Shown piece after piece: positions 1 through 10,227 of a DNA stretch of 64,000 nucleotides; within the stretch, counting starts at the first letter, position 1, and every line of letters starts with the position of its first letter. Made by a program: the position numbers and the translations under genes. The DNA comes from Pempheris klunzingeri (taxonomy: Eukaryota > Chordata > Actinopteri > Acropomatiformes > Pempheridae): the NCBI RefSeq assembly GCF_042242105.1, contig NC_092014.1:11536374-11600373 (forward strand), in the 5' to 3' direction. The notes below the pieces were generated by a model. It did no database searches. It was not told where the DNA came from and saw only the letters and a list, made by a program, of their open reading frames with translations.

Positions 1-217
1 TATGTTTGTACTGTCTGTTCAGTAACAAATTTGGCTACATCATTCTAGCATTTTACAGAACACACAATAAGGCAGTGAGCGACCAAAGCCTTGGTCCAGC
101 TGAAGTCACATTACAAATGAAAAATGTATAGCCCAGCTATTATTAGTATGAACCCAACATACTTCAATATATTCAGTCTGGTTTACATGAAATAGCACTC
201 ACAATTGTTTACTGTGA
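1..217. other. Flank downstream of topors
   Basis: AT-rich sequence beyond the likely 3' end of topors. No exon, repeat or RNA gene is visible here. Confidence 0.5.
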
Positions 218-223
218 TTTATT
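218..223 (-). terminator. topors: Poly(A) signal, topors
   Basis: TTTATT on the plus strand reads AATAAA on the minus strand, about 610 bases past the topors stop codon. It is a plausible 3' end signal. Other AT-rich hexamers lie nearby, so the exact site used is uncertain. Confidence 0.5.
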
Positions 224-835
224 TTAAATAAAGTTCATATACAAAAGAGCCCATCCTGAAATCCAGACACCATCTGCAGATAATAAGTACTACTGCATGT
301 GCAGCCGGTAGAAGTTTTGTAAAAAGAATATAGCTGACTTATGATAACAAAAAAACTCTGTAATTAACATTTTCCCTGAGAGAACATTAGAAATAAAACA
401 CATCCATTAAAGAAACTAAATTTCCAGAATAAGAGTTGACACTTTAAAAGATGTGATACCCAATAGTATCCCATTCTGCCTTGATCATAGTGGAACTCTG
501 CACTTTAAATAGGATTGTTGTAGGTGTTTGTTAATGCAGTCAAGAACGTTTCAGAACTCAATATAATAAAACAATCATGTATCTAATGATGACCACTCTC
601 CAGTTCAACACAGGTGTCTGGCTGCCACACAAGTCAAAGTCCAACAAACTGTTACAGTAGGAAACACTTGCAGTGGCATTTAAAAGAATATGTGTTTTCC
701 ATATCCTTTGATATTTGGTGACCTTCAACATATTGAACAATGTTTTGATCTAAAATACTGCTGGCAGGCATTGGCAGCTGAGGGTGAATCCATCAGTTCC
801 CGGCACCCCTAGCGGGAATCTGACCTTCCATGTAA
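224..835 (-). other. topors: Probable topors 3' UTR
   Basis: The stretch between the topors stop codon and the first good AATAAA. It is AT-rich and has no coding exon. The UTR assignment is inferred from position only. Confidence 0.5.
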
Positions 836-3280
836 CTACTCCGGAGAGTGAGGAGGGGCGGGGTCTGCTGGGTCATCTGTGTTTTTGTCGACAGGGATGT
901 CCTTGTTAATGCTGCTGGCCTGGGTGGCACTGTCATTAGCACAAGAGTCACTGTCACTATCTATGGTGATGACGGTGGGTGAGTGCTTCTCTGTGCGTTC
1001 ATTACTCTTGTGCCTTTTGCTTTTCTTCTTGTGTTTCTTCTTTTTCTTATGGTGACGCTTGCTTCGCTCATGAGAGTTGTCCTCATTGACGAGTTCCACA
1101 CTGAGGCTCCTGCTGGTTTTTCTAGACCTCTCTTTGGACTTCTTGTGATGCTTCTCTTTGCTCTTTTTCTTGTGTTTTGTTACCGAGGTGGGGGAGACAC
1201 CTTCAGCATACGCGTTGGGAAGTGCGCTTTGGGACGGTTCCTCCAAATGTCTTGTTTTGTATTTCCTCTTTCCACCAGGCTTGTCGTGGTGAGATCTGCT
1301 TTTCGCTGAAGGGGAACGACTGCTGGAGTAAGTCCTAGAGCGAGAACGCCTCCTGTCCCGTCTCCGCGAGTCCCTGCTGCGGCTCCTAGAGCGAGAGTAT
1401 GAGTGCCGATCAGAGTACTTGCGGCTACTGTGGTAGTAGGGCCACCTCTCTGTGTAATTTGTCCCACTGTCATTTCTCTCTTGGCTGTAATGCCTATATG
1501 AGCGATAGCTGTGATCACCGTCCCTCTTTTTACAATGACTGTCACGTTTGGAGTAACTATCTCTGCCACCGGAGTAAGAATAAACTTTTTCTCTGGATAA
1601 AGAGCTGACACTGCTGTGGGTGATAACCGGACTCCTGCTAAAGTGCCAACGCTCACCACTTCTTGATCTCCTCCTTCTTCTATGGTCTTTGTCCTCAGAC
1701 CAGCGCCTCTCCCTAGATTTTTCATTACTGTCAAATCTATTTGTGTCTTCTCTGTTTGACTTACTGGACGTCTTGTGTTTGCTAGATGATGAGGAGCTGC
1801 ATCTTTCTTTTGAGTCCAACTGATGATATTGGTCTCTTTCTACATTTTCTGACCGTCCACCACCACTTGGATCACTACTCTGCGAAGCTATAGGACTGAG
1901 ACTGGAAAAGCGGATATGCTGAGGTAGAAGAGGCACTTCTTTAGTATCTTCAGTGGCAGACTCATCTGAGTCAGAGGAGAGCTGAACCAGTTCAGGAGTC
2001 CTCTCTGCTGTTGGCTTAATAAAACTTATAATGACGCAGTCATCACTATCATAAGACAAACACTCTTCGTTGTTAACTTCACCCTGAGTCATGTCTGTTT
2101 GGTTATGAGGACTCATTTGCAGCGGAGAGGCCCGAGACTCTTGTGTCTCCTCTGCTAAACTGCTGTCTGAGTCTGAGTCGAGGACTGACAGGCACTCAGC
2201 CCTGCTCTGCTCTGCTGTCGTAGAATATGACGGGCCAGGCGTCTCATCATCCCAGATAGACTGGCTCAAAGCAGATGCAGGAGCCCCTGGAGGGTCCAGA
2301 TCCACTGAGTGTTCCTCATCCTCTGAGATAGCTATTACAGACGAGTTGGAGCTGCTGTCTTCATTTGAGGAAGGGGCTGGGCAGTCGTAGACAGCATGCT
2401 GGTCATATGCCTCCATATTGAAGGGGGATTTTGCAAAGCTGAGGAACTCGTGCAGAAAGTGCTCTGCGCGCCCCTGGAGGAACGGCCTGAGTTCTTCCTG
2501 AATAGCTCCATCCTCCATGTCATAACGTGTAATGCGTGACATTATGATGTGTTGAACTATGTTGACCAAAGAGCCGTGAGCCCCATATAGCACAATGAGT
2601 TCTCGTTTTAGCCAGGGTACGAGTCTATGTAGGCAGGCAGGATTTCTACTGAAGAATTCAGCTGACGTGTCTCGGCAGCGGCCGCCATCGCGAACACTCC
2701 GAACCCTCACTCCCCTTCGGTACAGTTCCCTCCTGAAGTTTACCATCTCCTGCTCTCTGACATTGTTGACTACCCTGCCTTCACTTGCAGCTCTCCTCTT
2801 GGCTGCCAACCTCATCATCATGCGTCGGACGTAACGGTCCTGCCGCTGTTGCGGAGGGTTTGATGAGGCTTCAAACATTACTCCATTGTCTGGCGGTTGC
2901 GAGGTTCTTCCTTGCATCTGTCGATGGACTCCGGTGAGCGTTGTGCGGTACCTAAACCGCACTCCCCCAAAAGTCCCAAAAGAGCCATTTTCCAGCGGCT
3001 GCAGGTCATACTTCTTAAAGTCCTGCTCTGATTTTATACTGTGATAAATAGAATTAAATGGTTGTTTGCACAGAGGGCACTCTGCTTTGTTCTTGGACCA
3101 CTCATGAATACAGCGGAAACAGAACTTGTGCAGGCAGATGTCCAGGTAAGAAATGTTGTTAAAAATGTCCAAACAGATGGGACACTTGGAGTCTGGAGAC
3201 ACCTCTGCAGACATTGCTTGAGAGGTTTTCCTTCTGCCACTCTTCTGGCTCTGCTGCAGGGCAATCTTGATTGCGGACAT
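836..3280 (-). CDS. topors: TOPORS, RING-type E3 ubiquitin/SUMO ligase
   Basis: Encodes an 814-residue nuclear protein of the TOPORS family, which binds topoisomerase I and p53 and acts as both ubiquitin and SUMO E3 ligase; human mutations cause retinal dystrophy (family knowledge). Seen here: a C3HC4 RING finger with C33, C36, C49, H51, C54, C57, C68 and C71; the conserved block RYRTTLT and then NPACLHRLVPWLKREL to NYDCPAP-like DCPAP (about residues 110-325); acidic/serine-rich runs with SDSDES; a long RS/RH-rich segment; the conserved motif GGKRKYKTRHLE; a lysine/histidine run and VITIDSDSDS near the end. The whole coding region is one exon. The frame stays open 28 codons upstream, but a pyrimidine-rich tract ending in AG at 3284-3285 is a splice acceptor, so the start at 3280, three bases into the exon, is preferred. 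Human TOPORS is longer (1045), mostly at the C terminus. An upstream exon could add N-terminal residues, as in one human isoform. Confidence 0.95.
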   Translation of the reverse strand: MSAIKIALQQSQKSGRRKTSQAMSAEVSPDSKCPICLDIFNNISYLDICLHKFCFRCIHEWSKNKAECPLCKQPFNSIYHSIKSEQDFKKYDLQPLENGSFGTFGGVRFRYRTTLTGVHRQMQGRTSQPPDNGVMFEASSNPPQQRQDRYVRRMMMRLAAKRRAASEGRVVNNVREQEMVNFRRELYRRGVRVRSVRDGGRCRDTSAEFFSRNPACLHRLVPWLKRELIVLYGAHGSLVNIVQHIIMSRITRYDMEDGAIQEELRPFLQGRAEHFLHEFLSFAKSPFNMEAYDQHAVYDCPAPSSNEDSSSNSSVIAISEDEEHSVDLDPPGAPASALSQSIWDDETPGPSYSTTAEQSRAECLSVLDSDSDSSLAEETQESRASPLQMSPHNQTDMTQGEVNNEECLSYDSDDCVIISFIKPTAERTPELVQLSSDSDESATEDTKEVPLLPQHIRFSSLSPIASQSSDPSGGGRSENVERDQYHQLDSKERCSSSSSSKHKTSSKSNREDTNRFDSNEKSRERRWSEDKDHRRRRRSRSGERWHFSRSPVITHSSVSSLSREKVYSYSGGRDSYSKRDSHCKKRDGDHSYRSYRHYSQERNDSGTNYTERWPYYHSSRKYSDRHSYSRSRSRSRDSRRRDRRRSRSRTYSSSRSPSAKSRSHHDKPGGKRKYKTRHLEEPSQSALPNAYAEGVSPTSVTKHKKKSKEKHHKKSKERSRKTSRSLSVELVNEDNSHERSKRHHKKKKKHKKKSKRHKSNERTEKHSPTVITIDSDSDSCANDSATQASSINKDIPVDKNTDDPADPAPPHSPE

Positions 3281-3551
3281 GATCTGACATGAGAAAAATA
3301 AGGTTTGATTATCATCTGATTGGAAATTCTCACACATGCCAAACAAGAATGATAAGGCTGCCACAGAATGACCTGTAAAGTTTTACTGAGGTCCTGTAGT
3401 TAAAGTAAATCTGATACACCAGATTCATAAGGCCTGTACAGAAAGTTATTGTGCCACAATAAATTAGACATGCTGTGTCAATTCTGAACTCATCCTCTTC
3501 AAATATGCAATATGTACTATATTCAAATGTAAGTCCTTGTCCTTGGAGGAC

Positions 3552-3571
3552 TAGATAGATAGATAGATAGA
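3552..3571. repeat. GATA microsatellite
   Basis: Short tetranucleotide run of about five TAGA/GATA units inside the topors intron. Confidence 0.85.
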
Positions 3572-3610
3572 CGACATTCTGCACCCAAATGTGTAGAATA
3601 CAGGAATATA

Positions 3611-4063
3611 CAGTGGCGTTCAAAAGTCTGAAGCCACAATGAAAATCTGTAATATTCTAAATTAAACCCGGAAATAATCTGAAAACCTGATGGTTCAGAA
3701 ACATTTAAAAATACAAGATAACATATGAAACAAGGAAGAAAGATTCCGCACTATTTCTAGCAATCAAATGTATTTGCACAAATGTGCGTCATTGACCAAA
3801 TTTAATGGATCAAATCCACCTGAGGGTCATTCAGTGGAGGGGATACAAGTCAATGAAACCTTTTGTACAATGAAAATGAAGTTGGTCAATGTCACAATGC
3901 TTAAATTTGATTGCTAGAAGTAGTGAAGAACCATAAATACTTAAATGTCATAACGTGTAGTGCATTAAAATGTTTCTGAATCCTCAATCATTGTGATTAT
4001 TGCCAGGTTTACTTGAAAATATTAGAGATTTTCAATGTTGTCTCAGACGTTTGGATCCCATAC
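3611..4063. mobile_element. Degenerate Tc1/mariner-type MITE
   Basis: The left end (from CAGTGGCGTTCAAAAGTCTG) is mirrored by the right end (about 4010-4063): both carry versions of GTCTGA, a CACAATGAAAATCT core and TAATATT in inverted order, over about 50 bases. The left end follows a TA and the right end is followed by a TA-like site. The arms are clearly diverged and no transposase remains, so it is an old non-autonomous copy. Its ends are approximate. Confidence 0.6.
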
Positions 4064-4439
4064 TACATGCATGTCAGCGTAAATAGCCATATACACATTC
4101 AAGAACCCAAACATAAGAATCCTATAGAATTTAAAATAATGTATTGTAATGATAACCAGATCTGAATATATGGCAGAAATGGGTGCCTTACTTAAAAACA
4201 CCATAGACGGTGATACACAAACCTTGTGACAGTCCGTGATAACAGCTACATGTCTACTATGACGGTCCTAACGTTACATCAGGGCTGTTCGTGTTGGTCA
4301 TTTTAAAACCTAGAAATGTCTTACTCATCTGTCGCTATCTTAGACAGACGTGTCACCACAAAGAGGAACACATCGGGGGGAAAAACTACTATATAATCAA
4401 TAACATTACTTGTCCTTCCCCATCTTCGATTGCGTTGTT

Positions 4440-4860
4440 GTTTTCGGGTAGGTAGCCTAGCATGTCTGGCTAAAGCCGTGCCTAGCGCCCTCTGTTTGAA
4501 GGGTTCCCCTATAGAAGTAAGTACCGCTACTGTCGGCAAACGTCGGATTTATATGCTGATATTATTTTGCCAACCCTAATATTTACACAGCATAATCTGT
4601 CAGAAGTACGCTGACGCCCCTTCTAGCTAAAACTGCTAACTCTGCTTCTTGAACTTGGTTAGCTCAAGTTTTCAAGCTAGCTGGCTAAGTGGGCTAGGAC
4701 GGTGTAGCTAACCTATATTTAGCTAGGTATGCTAGGAGCTGTACGGCTAGCTAGGACGTTCAGGAAAAAGTTGTGTAATATTTACCTCTGGCTTCCTCAA
4801 ACACGTACGCCTTTGGGAACTGATTAGCTCTCTTCGTCTTGTGGAAACCCATTCATTTTT
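4440..4860 (-). promoter_or_regulatory. topors: topors 5' end: GCTA/TTAGC-rich region and candidate exon 1
   Basis: Repeated GCTAA, GCTAG and TTAGC words crowd 4440-4760. A candidate minus-strand exon 1 lies right of 4786, ending in CCAGAG before GTAAAT (donor 4780-4785). It holds an ATG (ATGAATGGG, near 4858) that reaches a stop after about ten codons, so it would be 5' UTR with a short upstream ORF. The start site was not determined. Confidence 0.4.
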
Positions 4861-4869
4861 ACATGAATG

Positions 4870-5580
4870 TCACTTTGGAGGAGCTGTTTACAGCATCACC
4901 AGCCTGGCTTCGTTACACTCCCTCCATGTTCAGCCGTACAGTCAGTGTTAGCATTTTTTGATTCATCGACATACGAGCCACTTCCGCCCTTCAGAATAAA
5001 AGTACAAGCTTCAAATTTTGAAGCACCACAAAAACTAACTTTTTCGCACGAAATTAAATAATCAGTATAAAAATTAATCATTTACATTATTTCCGACTTG
5101 CACTTTTAGTAATGACAGTTATGCAATTAGCTGTTATGCAATGGACGGTACGGTATCCGTAGCTGCAGTGCACTTCCGCCCAATAGTTGACAAAATAAGA
5201 GCCATTGAGGCCTTGTTTTTGTGTTACATGATGCCACATGCTGTACGTGGTAGTGTTGATTATAAGGTGAGGGTTCTCAATCCCGTTAAGAGCAGTATCA
5301 CACACCATTCGATCATATCAGCAAAAGTGACATTGTTGAATTTCAAGGTCATAACTTGACAAACAGCATTTTGTATTTCTGTTAATTATGCTATGCTTGC
5401 TCCCTGGAAATCAAGTGTATCATCCATTGTCATGTTATACCAGAGTTGGTATAACTCTCAAATTAGAAATCAAAATATTTTTTTTAATTTGAACACCCCA
5501 AATCCAGCTCCCCATATAATTGTGCAATTGTAAATTTTCTCCTTTTCGTTTATAGCATCAGTTTATAGCATTTGCACGCT
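4870..5580. other. Intergenic, topors to ndufb6, right of topors 5' end
   Basis: No conserved exon was recognised on either strand. Mammals carry the small SMIM27 gene in this interval, and I looked for a similar short protein but did not see one. The short open frames here have no recognisable domain. Confidence 0.4.
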
Positions 5581-5588
5581 GACTCCGA

Positions 5589-5659
5589 GCATTACACCCA
5601 CCCCAGTGTCCTACTTTTGCATCTCATTTTGAAGTAGGACATTGGGGTGGGTGTAATGC
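5589..5659. repeat. 28-bp inverted repeat (stem-loop)
   Basis: Left arm 5589-5616 and right arm 5632-5659 are reverse complements at 27 of 28 positions, with a 15-base loop (5617-5631). The one mismatch is G against T, a G-U wobble if transcribed from the plus strand. Both sides are flanked by similar words (TTTGCACGCTGACTCC before, TTTGCATGCTGACTCC after), so the hairpin sits between direct repeats. Its function is unknown. It could be a small RNA hairpin, a remnant of an inverted-repeat element, or a duplication-inversion. Confidence 0.85.
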
Positions 5660-5883
5660 TGTAAGCATATTTGCATGCTGACTCCACTGTATCAAACATG
5701 AAGTAACATATTCTCTAAATGTCATTTACACCTAATTGCCTCCCTACTAAGGTTGAATTTTCACGCAATGTTTTTTTCTTTAAACTGACATGATCCAGTA
5801 ATGGTCTGGAAAATCAAGAAATAGTACAGTCGCTCACTATTTACATTCATAAAATTACTCACTCATAAATGACGTTGTAATAT

Positions 5884-5889
5884 TTTATT
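5884..5889 (-). terminator. ndufb6: Poly(A) signal, ndufb6
   Basis: TTTATT here reads AATAAA on the minus strand, 58 bases past the ndufb6 stop codon. This short 3' UTR is usual for a small complex I subunit gene. Confidence 0.75.
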
Positions 5890-5946
5890 GGCATATACAC
5901 AGTTTTTACAACAGAAACTCAAGAAAATGATTGAAATATTTCAACT

Positions 5947-8183
5947 TCAGTGATGACCATGAGTCTCGGGGAGATCTGGAACAACTTCACCCGTCTCCAG
6001 AACCGTGTCACCCTAAACACAAAAACAAGGACAAACAAATTTAAAATACTCTTCTGTTAAGACGTCTCAGAGCATCTCAGGACAGTGGCCTGTTTGCATA
6101 ACATATAAACAATAAAATATATAAACAATAAAAAAAAGAACTATAGCGATTATAGGAAAAATATGAGTACAATGTTAGAGAGACTAATAAATGAGTCACA
6201 CTTACTGGGAACAGCCTGGGTTTCAATTCCACAATGCCATATGGCCTTTGCTGTGGGAGACAATGACATTGTTAATTAGTATTCCTACTGATCAATACAT
6301 TGTCACATGACAGGAATGGAGTATGTAAGAGAGAGAATAAAAGAACATGGAATAAAGTTAATGCAGCATATGCATCATTCTAAATTCAGGGCTAGTACAG
6401 CTTTTTAAAGAGTAAAATTCAAGCATTTTCAAGGTACCTCAACCAAAAATCTCCACACTCTCAAAACCTTTATCACCACATTTAAATTGTGATTATAACT
6501 GCAATTGTAAAAACAAAAAAAGTAAAAAAAGTTTATAGAATTCCTTTATACCACCAATCAATCTATTCTCTCACTTTGCCTATTGTACCAGCTGTTCATA
6601 TCAACTTTGATTGCATACTTTGATCCTGATTTTTTAATGCTTGCTGGGGTTTACATGAGTGACTGTGTAGATACACCAGATCAGTATCTTGGCTCTCTTA
6701 TTACATTCCTGTAATTATTCGGGAACTCAGTACACAACTGTAAAAAAAGCACCAGCCAATCAATTTCTATAAACTCTGACATCTAGACAACTGAAGGTCT
6801 AATTCTAAAGTGCATAACTTCCAGCAGTCCAGCTTATCAAGTCATTATGTTCTGTTCACCAGATATCACAGTATGCACTGCATTCATAACATGTAATAAG
6901 TCTCTATTCTGTTTACTCCTCATTCATTTCTTCAATATCACAAGTAATGTTTAACATTCCTGTTGACTTACAGCAATATGGTATTTCACATAGTAGTGAG
7001 CAATCCAAGCAGGTATCAACAGCCGTGTTAGTGTGAAAACTCCACCTCTGTAAGCTTTGTAGGTCTGTAAGGAGAGACACATTAGACACATGTAAATATA
7101 TATCAATACAAGAGAGCTACAGAATAAATCTGGGGTTATTTCAGCTGCTCCATATAATAACGATATGATCTGGAGTTTAACCATGTAAAATATTCACAAT
7201 TCACAAGTTCTATTTAAAATGAGGATAGTTAATTTGGAAATTGAAATAGACATTGCTTTGTAGATTTGGATACACGCTGAAACTTAAAGTAGGACTGTTG
7301 TGGCTTCATAGAACTGCTGACCACAAGTAAGAGGATGGAGACACAGTAATCTCAGCGTTAACTTGATCGGGCATGTTGGTTTCAAACCTCCCTCCATTTT
7401 GTGCTCCAATTCATTACAAAGACCCTTTTCTCTAAAATAGGGCTGCAGCCAATGACTGTTTTCATTATCCCTTTATACGACATAAGCTGAATGAATCGAT
7501 TTATCATTTTGTCAGTATGAAACTAAGAGAAATACAGAAAAATGTCTATCGCAACTTGCTTAAACCAAATGATTTAGCATGTTCAAATTGGCCCATCTTA
7601 AAGGAGACATTTCGAAATATCATAGTTGGAAAAGTAGTTTCTTATAATATCAAGGTCGACTTAAGTGTCCCAGTAAGCCACAACAGAGCGACAGTGAGCC
7701 ATATGCACAATAGCAGGACCCTGAACACAAAGTGACAAACTGGAAATCAGCCATCATTCATGTAGTCATTTACACCTGCGCTACTCCAAAATGTCTTCAG
7801 TTAAAAAGGCCTGTTGGTCATTTTGTTGACATTATTAAAGATAAAAAGCAGTAAAATCAAATGGGAATCAGGGAATGGTTGGTATTCATGCATGATAAAC
7901 AACATAAACTGAAGGGTGTCATATTGTAAGGTTTGTAAGGCTCTGAAATGTGATATTGGGCTGAATGATTAACTGATTATCGAACACGTTTTTGGTTAAT
8001 TATCAGGAGATAGACTGACCAACTACAGATAATTGTAAATAATAACTTAAATTACATGTTGTGCAGAAGATGACCTATGGATGGTATGTGTACCAACTTA
8101 TTTTTCTTTTAGCAGCTTGTACTGAATTAAAGGCAACCATAAGTTAGTGCTCTCCTGTAAGAAAACCATAAAAATAGAGTTTC

Positions 8184-8220
<37 letters not shown>

Positions 8221-8783
8221 TGTCAAACCACAGCAGGTGTATTTTGACTTATTTAACTACGTGTTCACTGTACTGTGGGACACGGTAAACTGACCTTCCA
8301 TAATATATAGTGAAATAAATAAATGATAAATACAGTACAACAAGCACAAGTCATTATTTATAATTATAAAATTAGTTTTTATACTTGACAGATTTCAGTG
8401 TGAGACAGTCAAGCAGTAAACTGGCTCAACTGTTTCACAAACCTTAGCTCTGTTGTGGTCATTAACACGTTAGCATTAGTAAAACAGACAGTGATTAATT
8501 ACACTGTGTAGCTGAACTGTCCGGTTATAATTCGCATGTAGCCTCTCTGTTATCACTGGTGGCTTATTTTGCTAGCTAGCGTTAGCCGTGTATCGGCACT
8601 CACGTAAAGCCTCCACAGGCTCTTGGGCTCCAGAAAGCCAGCCCAGAACTTGGCGACGGCGCCGGGGGGTTTGGCTGGAAGCACGGGCTCCCTGGGGCTG
8701 AGCTCCTGGTCCTTCAGCCACTGTCTCCGGAGCTTAGTCAGCTGGTCGAACCGCAGCTTCTCGTCTGGTGTGTACCCAGACAT
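5947..8783 (-). CDS. ndufb6: NDUFB6, complex I accessory subunit B17
   Basis: Four coding exons on the minus strand: 8783-8604, 7064-6972, 6250-6206 and 6012-5947 (stop included). All introns are phase 0 with GT-AG ends, and the joined protein has 127 residues (human about 128). It begins [20 protein letters not shown] and includes [16 protein letters not shown], which matches the N terminus of NDUFB6. Exon 2 supplies one hydrophobic stretch (about residues 70-84) followed by AHYYVKYH, exon 3 [14 protein letters not shown], exon 4 [13 protein letters not shown] and a His-rich end. The family is a single-pass accessory subunit of mitochondrial NADH:ubiquinone oxidoreductase, in the membrane arm, with no catalytic role of its own. 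Start 8783 is chosen because the family begins M-S/T-GYTPDEK, although the frame is open for 37 more codons upstream. Its neighbour topors is also adjacent in human. Confidence 0.96.
6251..6971 (-). other. ndufb6: ndufb6 intron 2
   Basis: Donor GTAAGT (6971-6966) to acceptor CCCACAG ending at 6251. AT-rich, nothing else recognised. Intron 3 (6013-6205) is only 193 bases, with GTAAGT and TTTAG ends. Confidence 0.85.
7441..7740. repeat. Dispersed fish repeat, copy 1
   Basis: Starts GGCTGCAGCCAATGACTG and continues with ATCGATT and AAAATGTCTATCGCAA words. It is a diverged copy of a family with better copies at 15573, 30788, 41480 and elsewhere in this window. The right end is approximate. Confidence 0.5.
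8186..8219. repeat. (TG)n microsatellite
   Basis: Seventeen uninterrupted TG units in ndufb6 intron 1. Confidence 0.95.
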
Positions 8784-8930
8784 TATTAGTCTTGTATCTG
8801 GGTGTTCAACCTCAAGAAGCCTACAATGACACCATGGAGGACACTTCCCTTTGCAAGCAAGAGCACCGACCAATAGGAAGAGAAAACGGGACACTGATTA
8901 AACAGAGCGGCAAAATGTGTAGCGACCCCT
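8784..8930 (-). promoter_or_regulatory. ndufb6: ndufb6 5' UTR and proximal promoter
   Basis: Directly upstream of the start codon. A CCAAT box lies at 8870-8874, and near 8841-8848 the minus strand reads GGAAGTGT, an ETS/GABP (NRF-2)-like site, common in promoters of respiratory chain genes (family knowledge). No TATA box is evident. The start site was not determined. Confidence 0.45.
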
Positions 8931-9949
8931 GCTGGACAGGAGGAGGCAGTGCGACGAGTTTTTTTTTTGGGTTTTTTTCCCCTATTTGCCATGTGGTTAT
9001 AAAACTCACTGAATCACACTGAAAGTCACAGATAATGCATTGTGTCTGAAGAGTGTGTGAAGCAGTAAAGTCTGGCAATCAGGTTTGTTCACAACTTGCA
9101 CAAAATTGGTTGAATGTGCGAGTTGTCAGTCCATGACACATTCATTACTTATAATATTAAACAGATGTAAGTCACACTTCACTTGTGGCCAGCAAATTGC
9201 ATTAATTAATGCATTGATGCATTTTCTCAAACTTCTTTTATATTTTTGGTTTGTGCCAAATTTTATGCCCTAGATTGCGAAAACCACATGTATAATAAGG
9301 AAGTCATTCATTTTCATGAGCAGCAGAGGGAGAGAGCAACAGGTTTTTTAAAGGGGCACCACCAGTTTTACATGGCAGTCAGTTTACCACTCTTGGTTAG
9401 ACTACCAACCACCTGTAAAAACCTGCCTGTATCACGTCCTCTGTGGCTCTAGAGGAGCTTCGCCAAGTCTGATAAAATGTTAAAGAAATAAATGAACCCC
9501 GATGACATCATTATGACATCATTGGGGCCAAATCTAAACGGAGCGTTTTCACACACATTTACTGAACATACTTTGGCTCTAGACACATCAGGGACACATA
9601 TTTATGGTGAAGATCAGATAAGATATTCCTTTATTAGTCCCACGACGGGGAAATTTACAATGTCACAGCAGACAGGAGGACATATTTTTTTTAAAAAGAA
9701 ATAATATAATATACATAGGGAGAATATAAAAAAAGCATTGAAGAGCATTTTGCATAATATGGGAGGGCATAATGTCTAAAGGGAAAGATTAAAGGTTAAA
9801 ATAATGCAAAGTGTGAAGGGAGTGGGGTGTTGATAAACGGCGGGAAGAAGGGAGAGCTTAATTTCAGTATCTTCAGAAAACAGAGATATACACTCTGGTA
9901 CAGTAGGTGGCGCCACGCTCCACCTACGCTGGTTTGTAGTCAGCCATTA
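8931..9949. other. Divergent intergenic, ndufb6 to prelid1
   Basis: Contains an interspersed repeat fragment (see 9611) and no recognisable exon. The short open frames on either strand show no family match. Confidence 0.5.
9611..9745. repeat. Interspersed repeat fragment, possibly LINE 3' end
   Basis: Begins AGATCAGATAAGATATTCC, then TTTATTAGTCCCACGACGGG and GGAAATTTACA, a sequence I recognise as widespread in fish genomes and often attached to non-LTR elements. It trails into an A-rich tail with AATATAATATAC. The family name is not certain from the sequence alone. Confidence 0.5.
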
Positions 9950-10058
9950 CACGAAGAAGAAGAAGTGACTGAGTAAGAAGATGATATAGTCGAAGAAGAA
10001 GAAGTTGTAATAGTCGAAGAAGAAGAAATTGCGATAGTAGACGAAGAAGAAGTGTTAG
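9950..10058. repeat. 24-bp GAA-rich minisatellite
   Basis: Three adjacent imperfect 24-base copies (9987-10010, 10011-10034, 10035-10058), each TAGT followed by C/AGAAGAAGAAG, and one related copy at 9950-9973 separated by 13 bases. The unit length is a multiple of three, but no gene evidence supports coding. It lies directly upstream of the prelid1 first exon. Confidence 0.85.
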
Positions 10059-10227
10059 TGTTTCGCAGTCCTCCTCTGACCCTCCACTCACTGTACTGAC
10101 GGTCACATGTCGGATAATGGATGTAGCTTTAATTAGCCGCCGGTAGTTAATTTGTGGGCTGGAGGCACAGCACGCAGGCGCTCTGTGGACATTTATTAGC
10201 TTACTATTTCATCAGCAGTGACTTCAG
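10059..10227 (+). promoter_or_regulatory. prelid1: prelid1 promoter and candidate non-coding exon 1
   Basis: GC-richer stretch ending in TTCAG before GTAGGA (donor at 10228), which would join the acceptor at 11285. It has no in-frame start, so it would be 5' UTR. TTAGC words recur here and downstream to about 10550. The start site was not determined. Confidence 0.5.

Larger units (their letters stand above)
3284..4785 (-). other. topors: topors first intron (inferred)
   Basis: Runs from the acceptor at 3284-3285 to a candidate donor at 4780-4785. It contains a GATA microsatellite and a short inverted-repeat element, described separately. No coding exon is visible. The right boundary rests on one candidate GTAAAT donor and is not firm. 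Confidence 0.4.
7065..8603 (-). other. ndufb6: ndufb6 intron 1
   Basis: Donor GTGAGT at 8603-8598 and acceptor TTACAG ending at 7065. It holds a dispersed repeat copy and a TG microsatellite. No other exon is visible. Confidence 0.85.

Noticed and set aside
1180..1734. Second long open frame antisense/shifted within topors
   Set aside because: It overlaps the RS-rich coding region in another frame; the codon bias of the RS repeat keeps other frames open.
3281..3364. Longer topors N terminus in the same open frame
   Set aside because: A pyrimidine-rich acceptor ends at 3284, so the 28 upstream codons are intron.
8784..8894. Upstream in-frame start for ndufb6 adding 37 residues
   Set aside because: The family begins at M-S/T-GYTPDEK, and the extra segment overlaps the CCAAT box and ETS-like site, so it is more likely promoter and 5' UTR.
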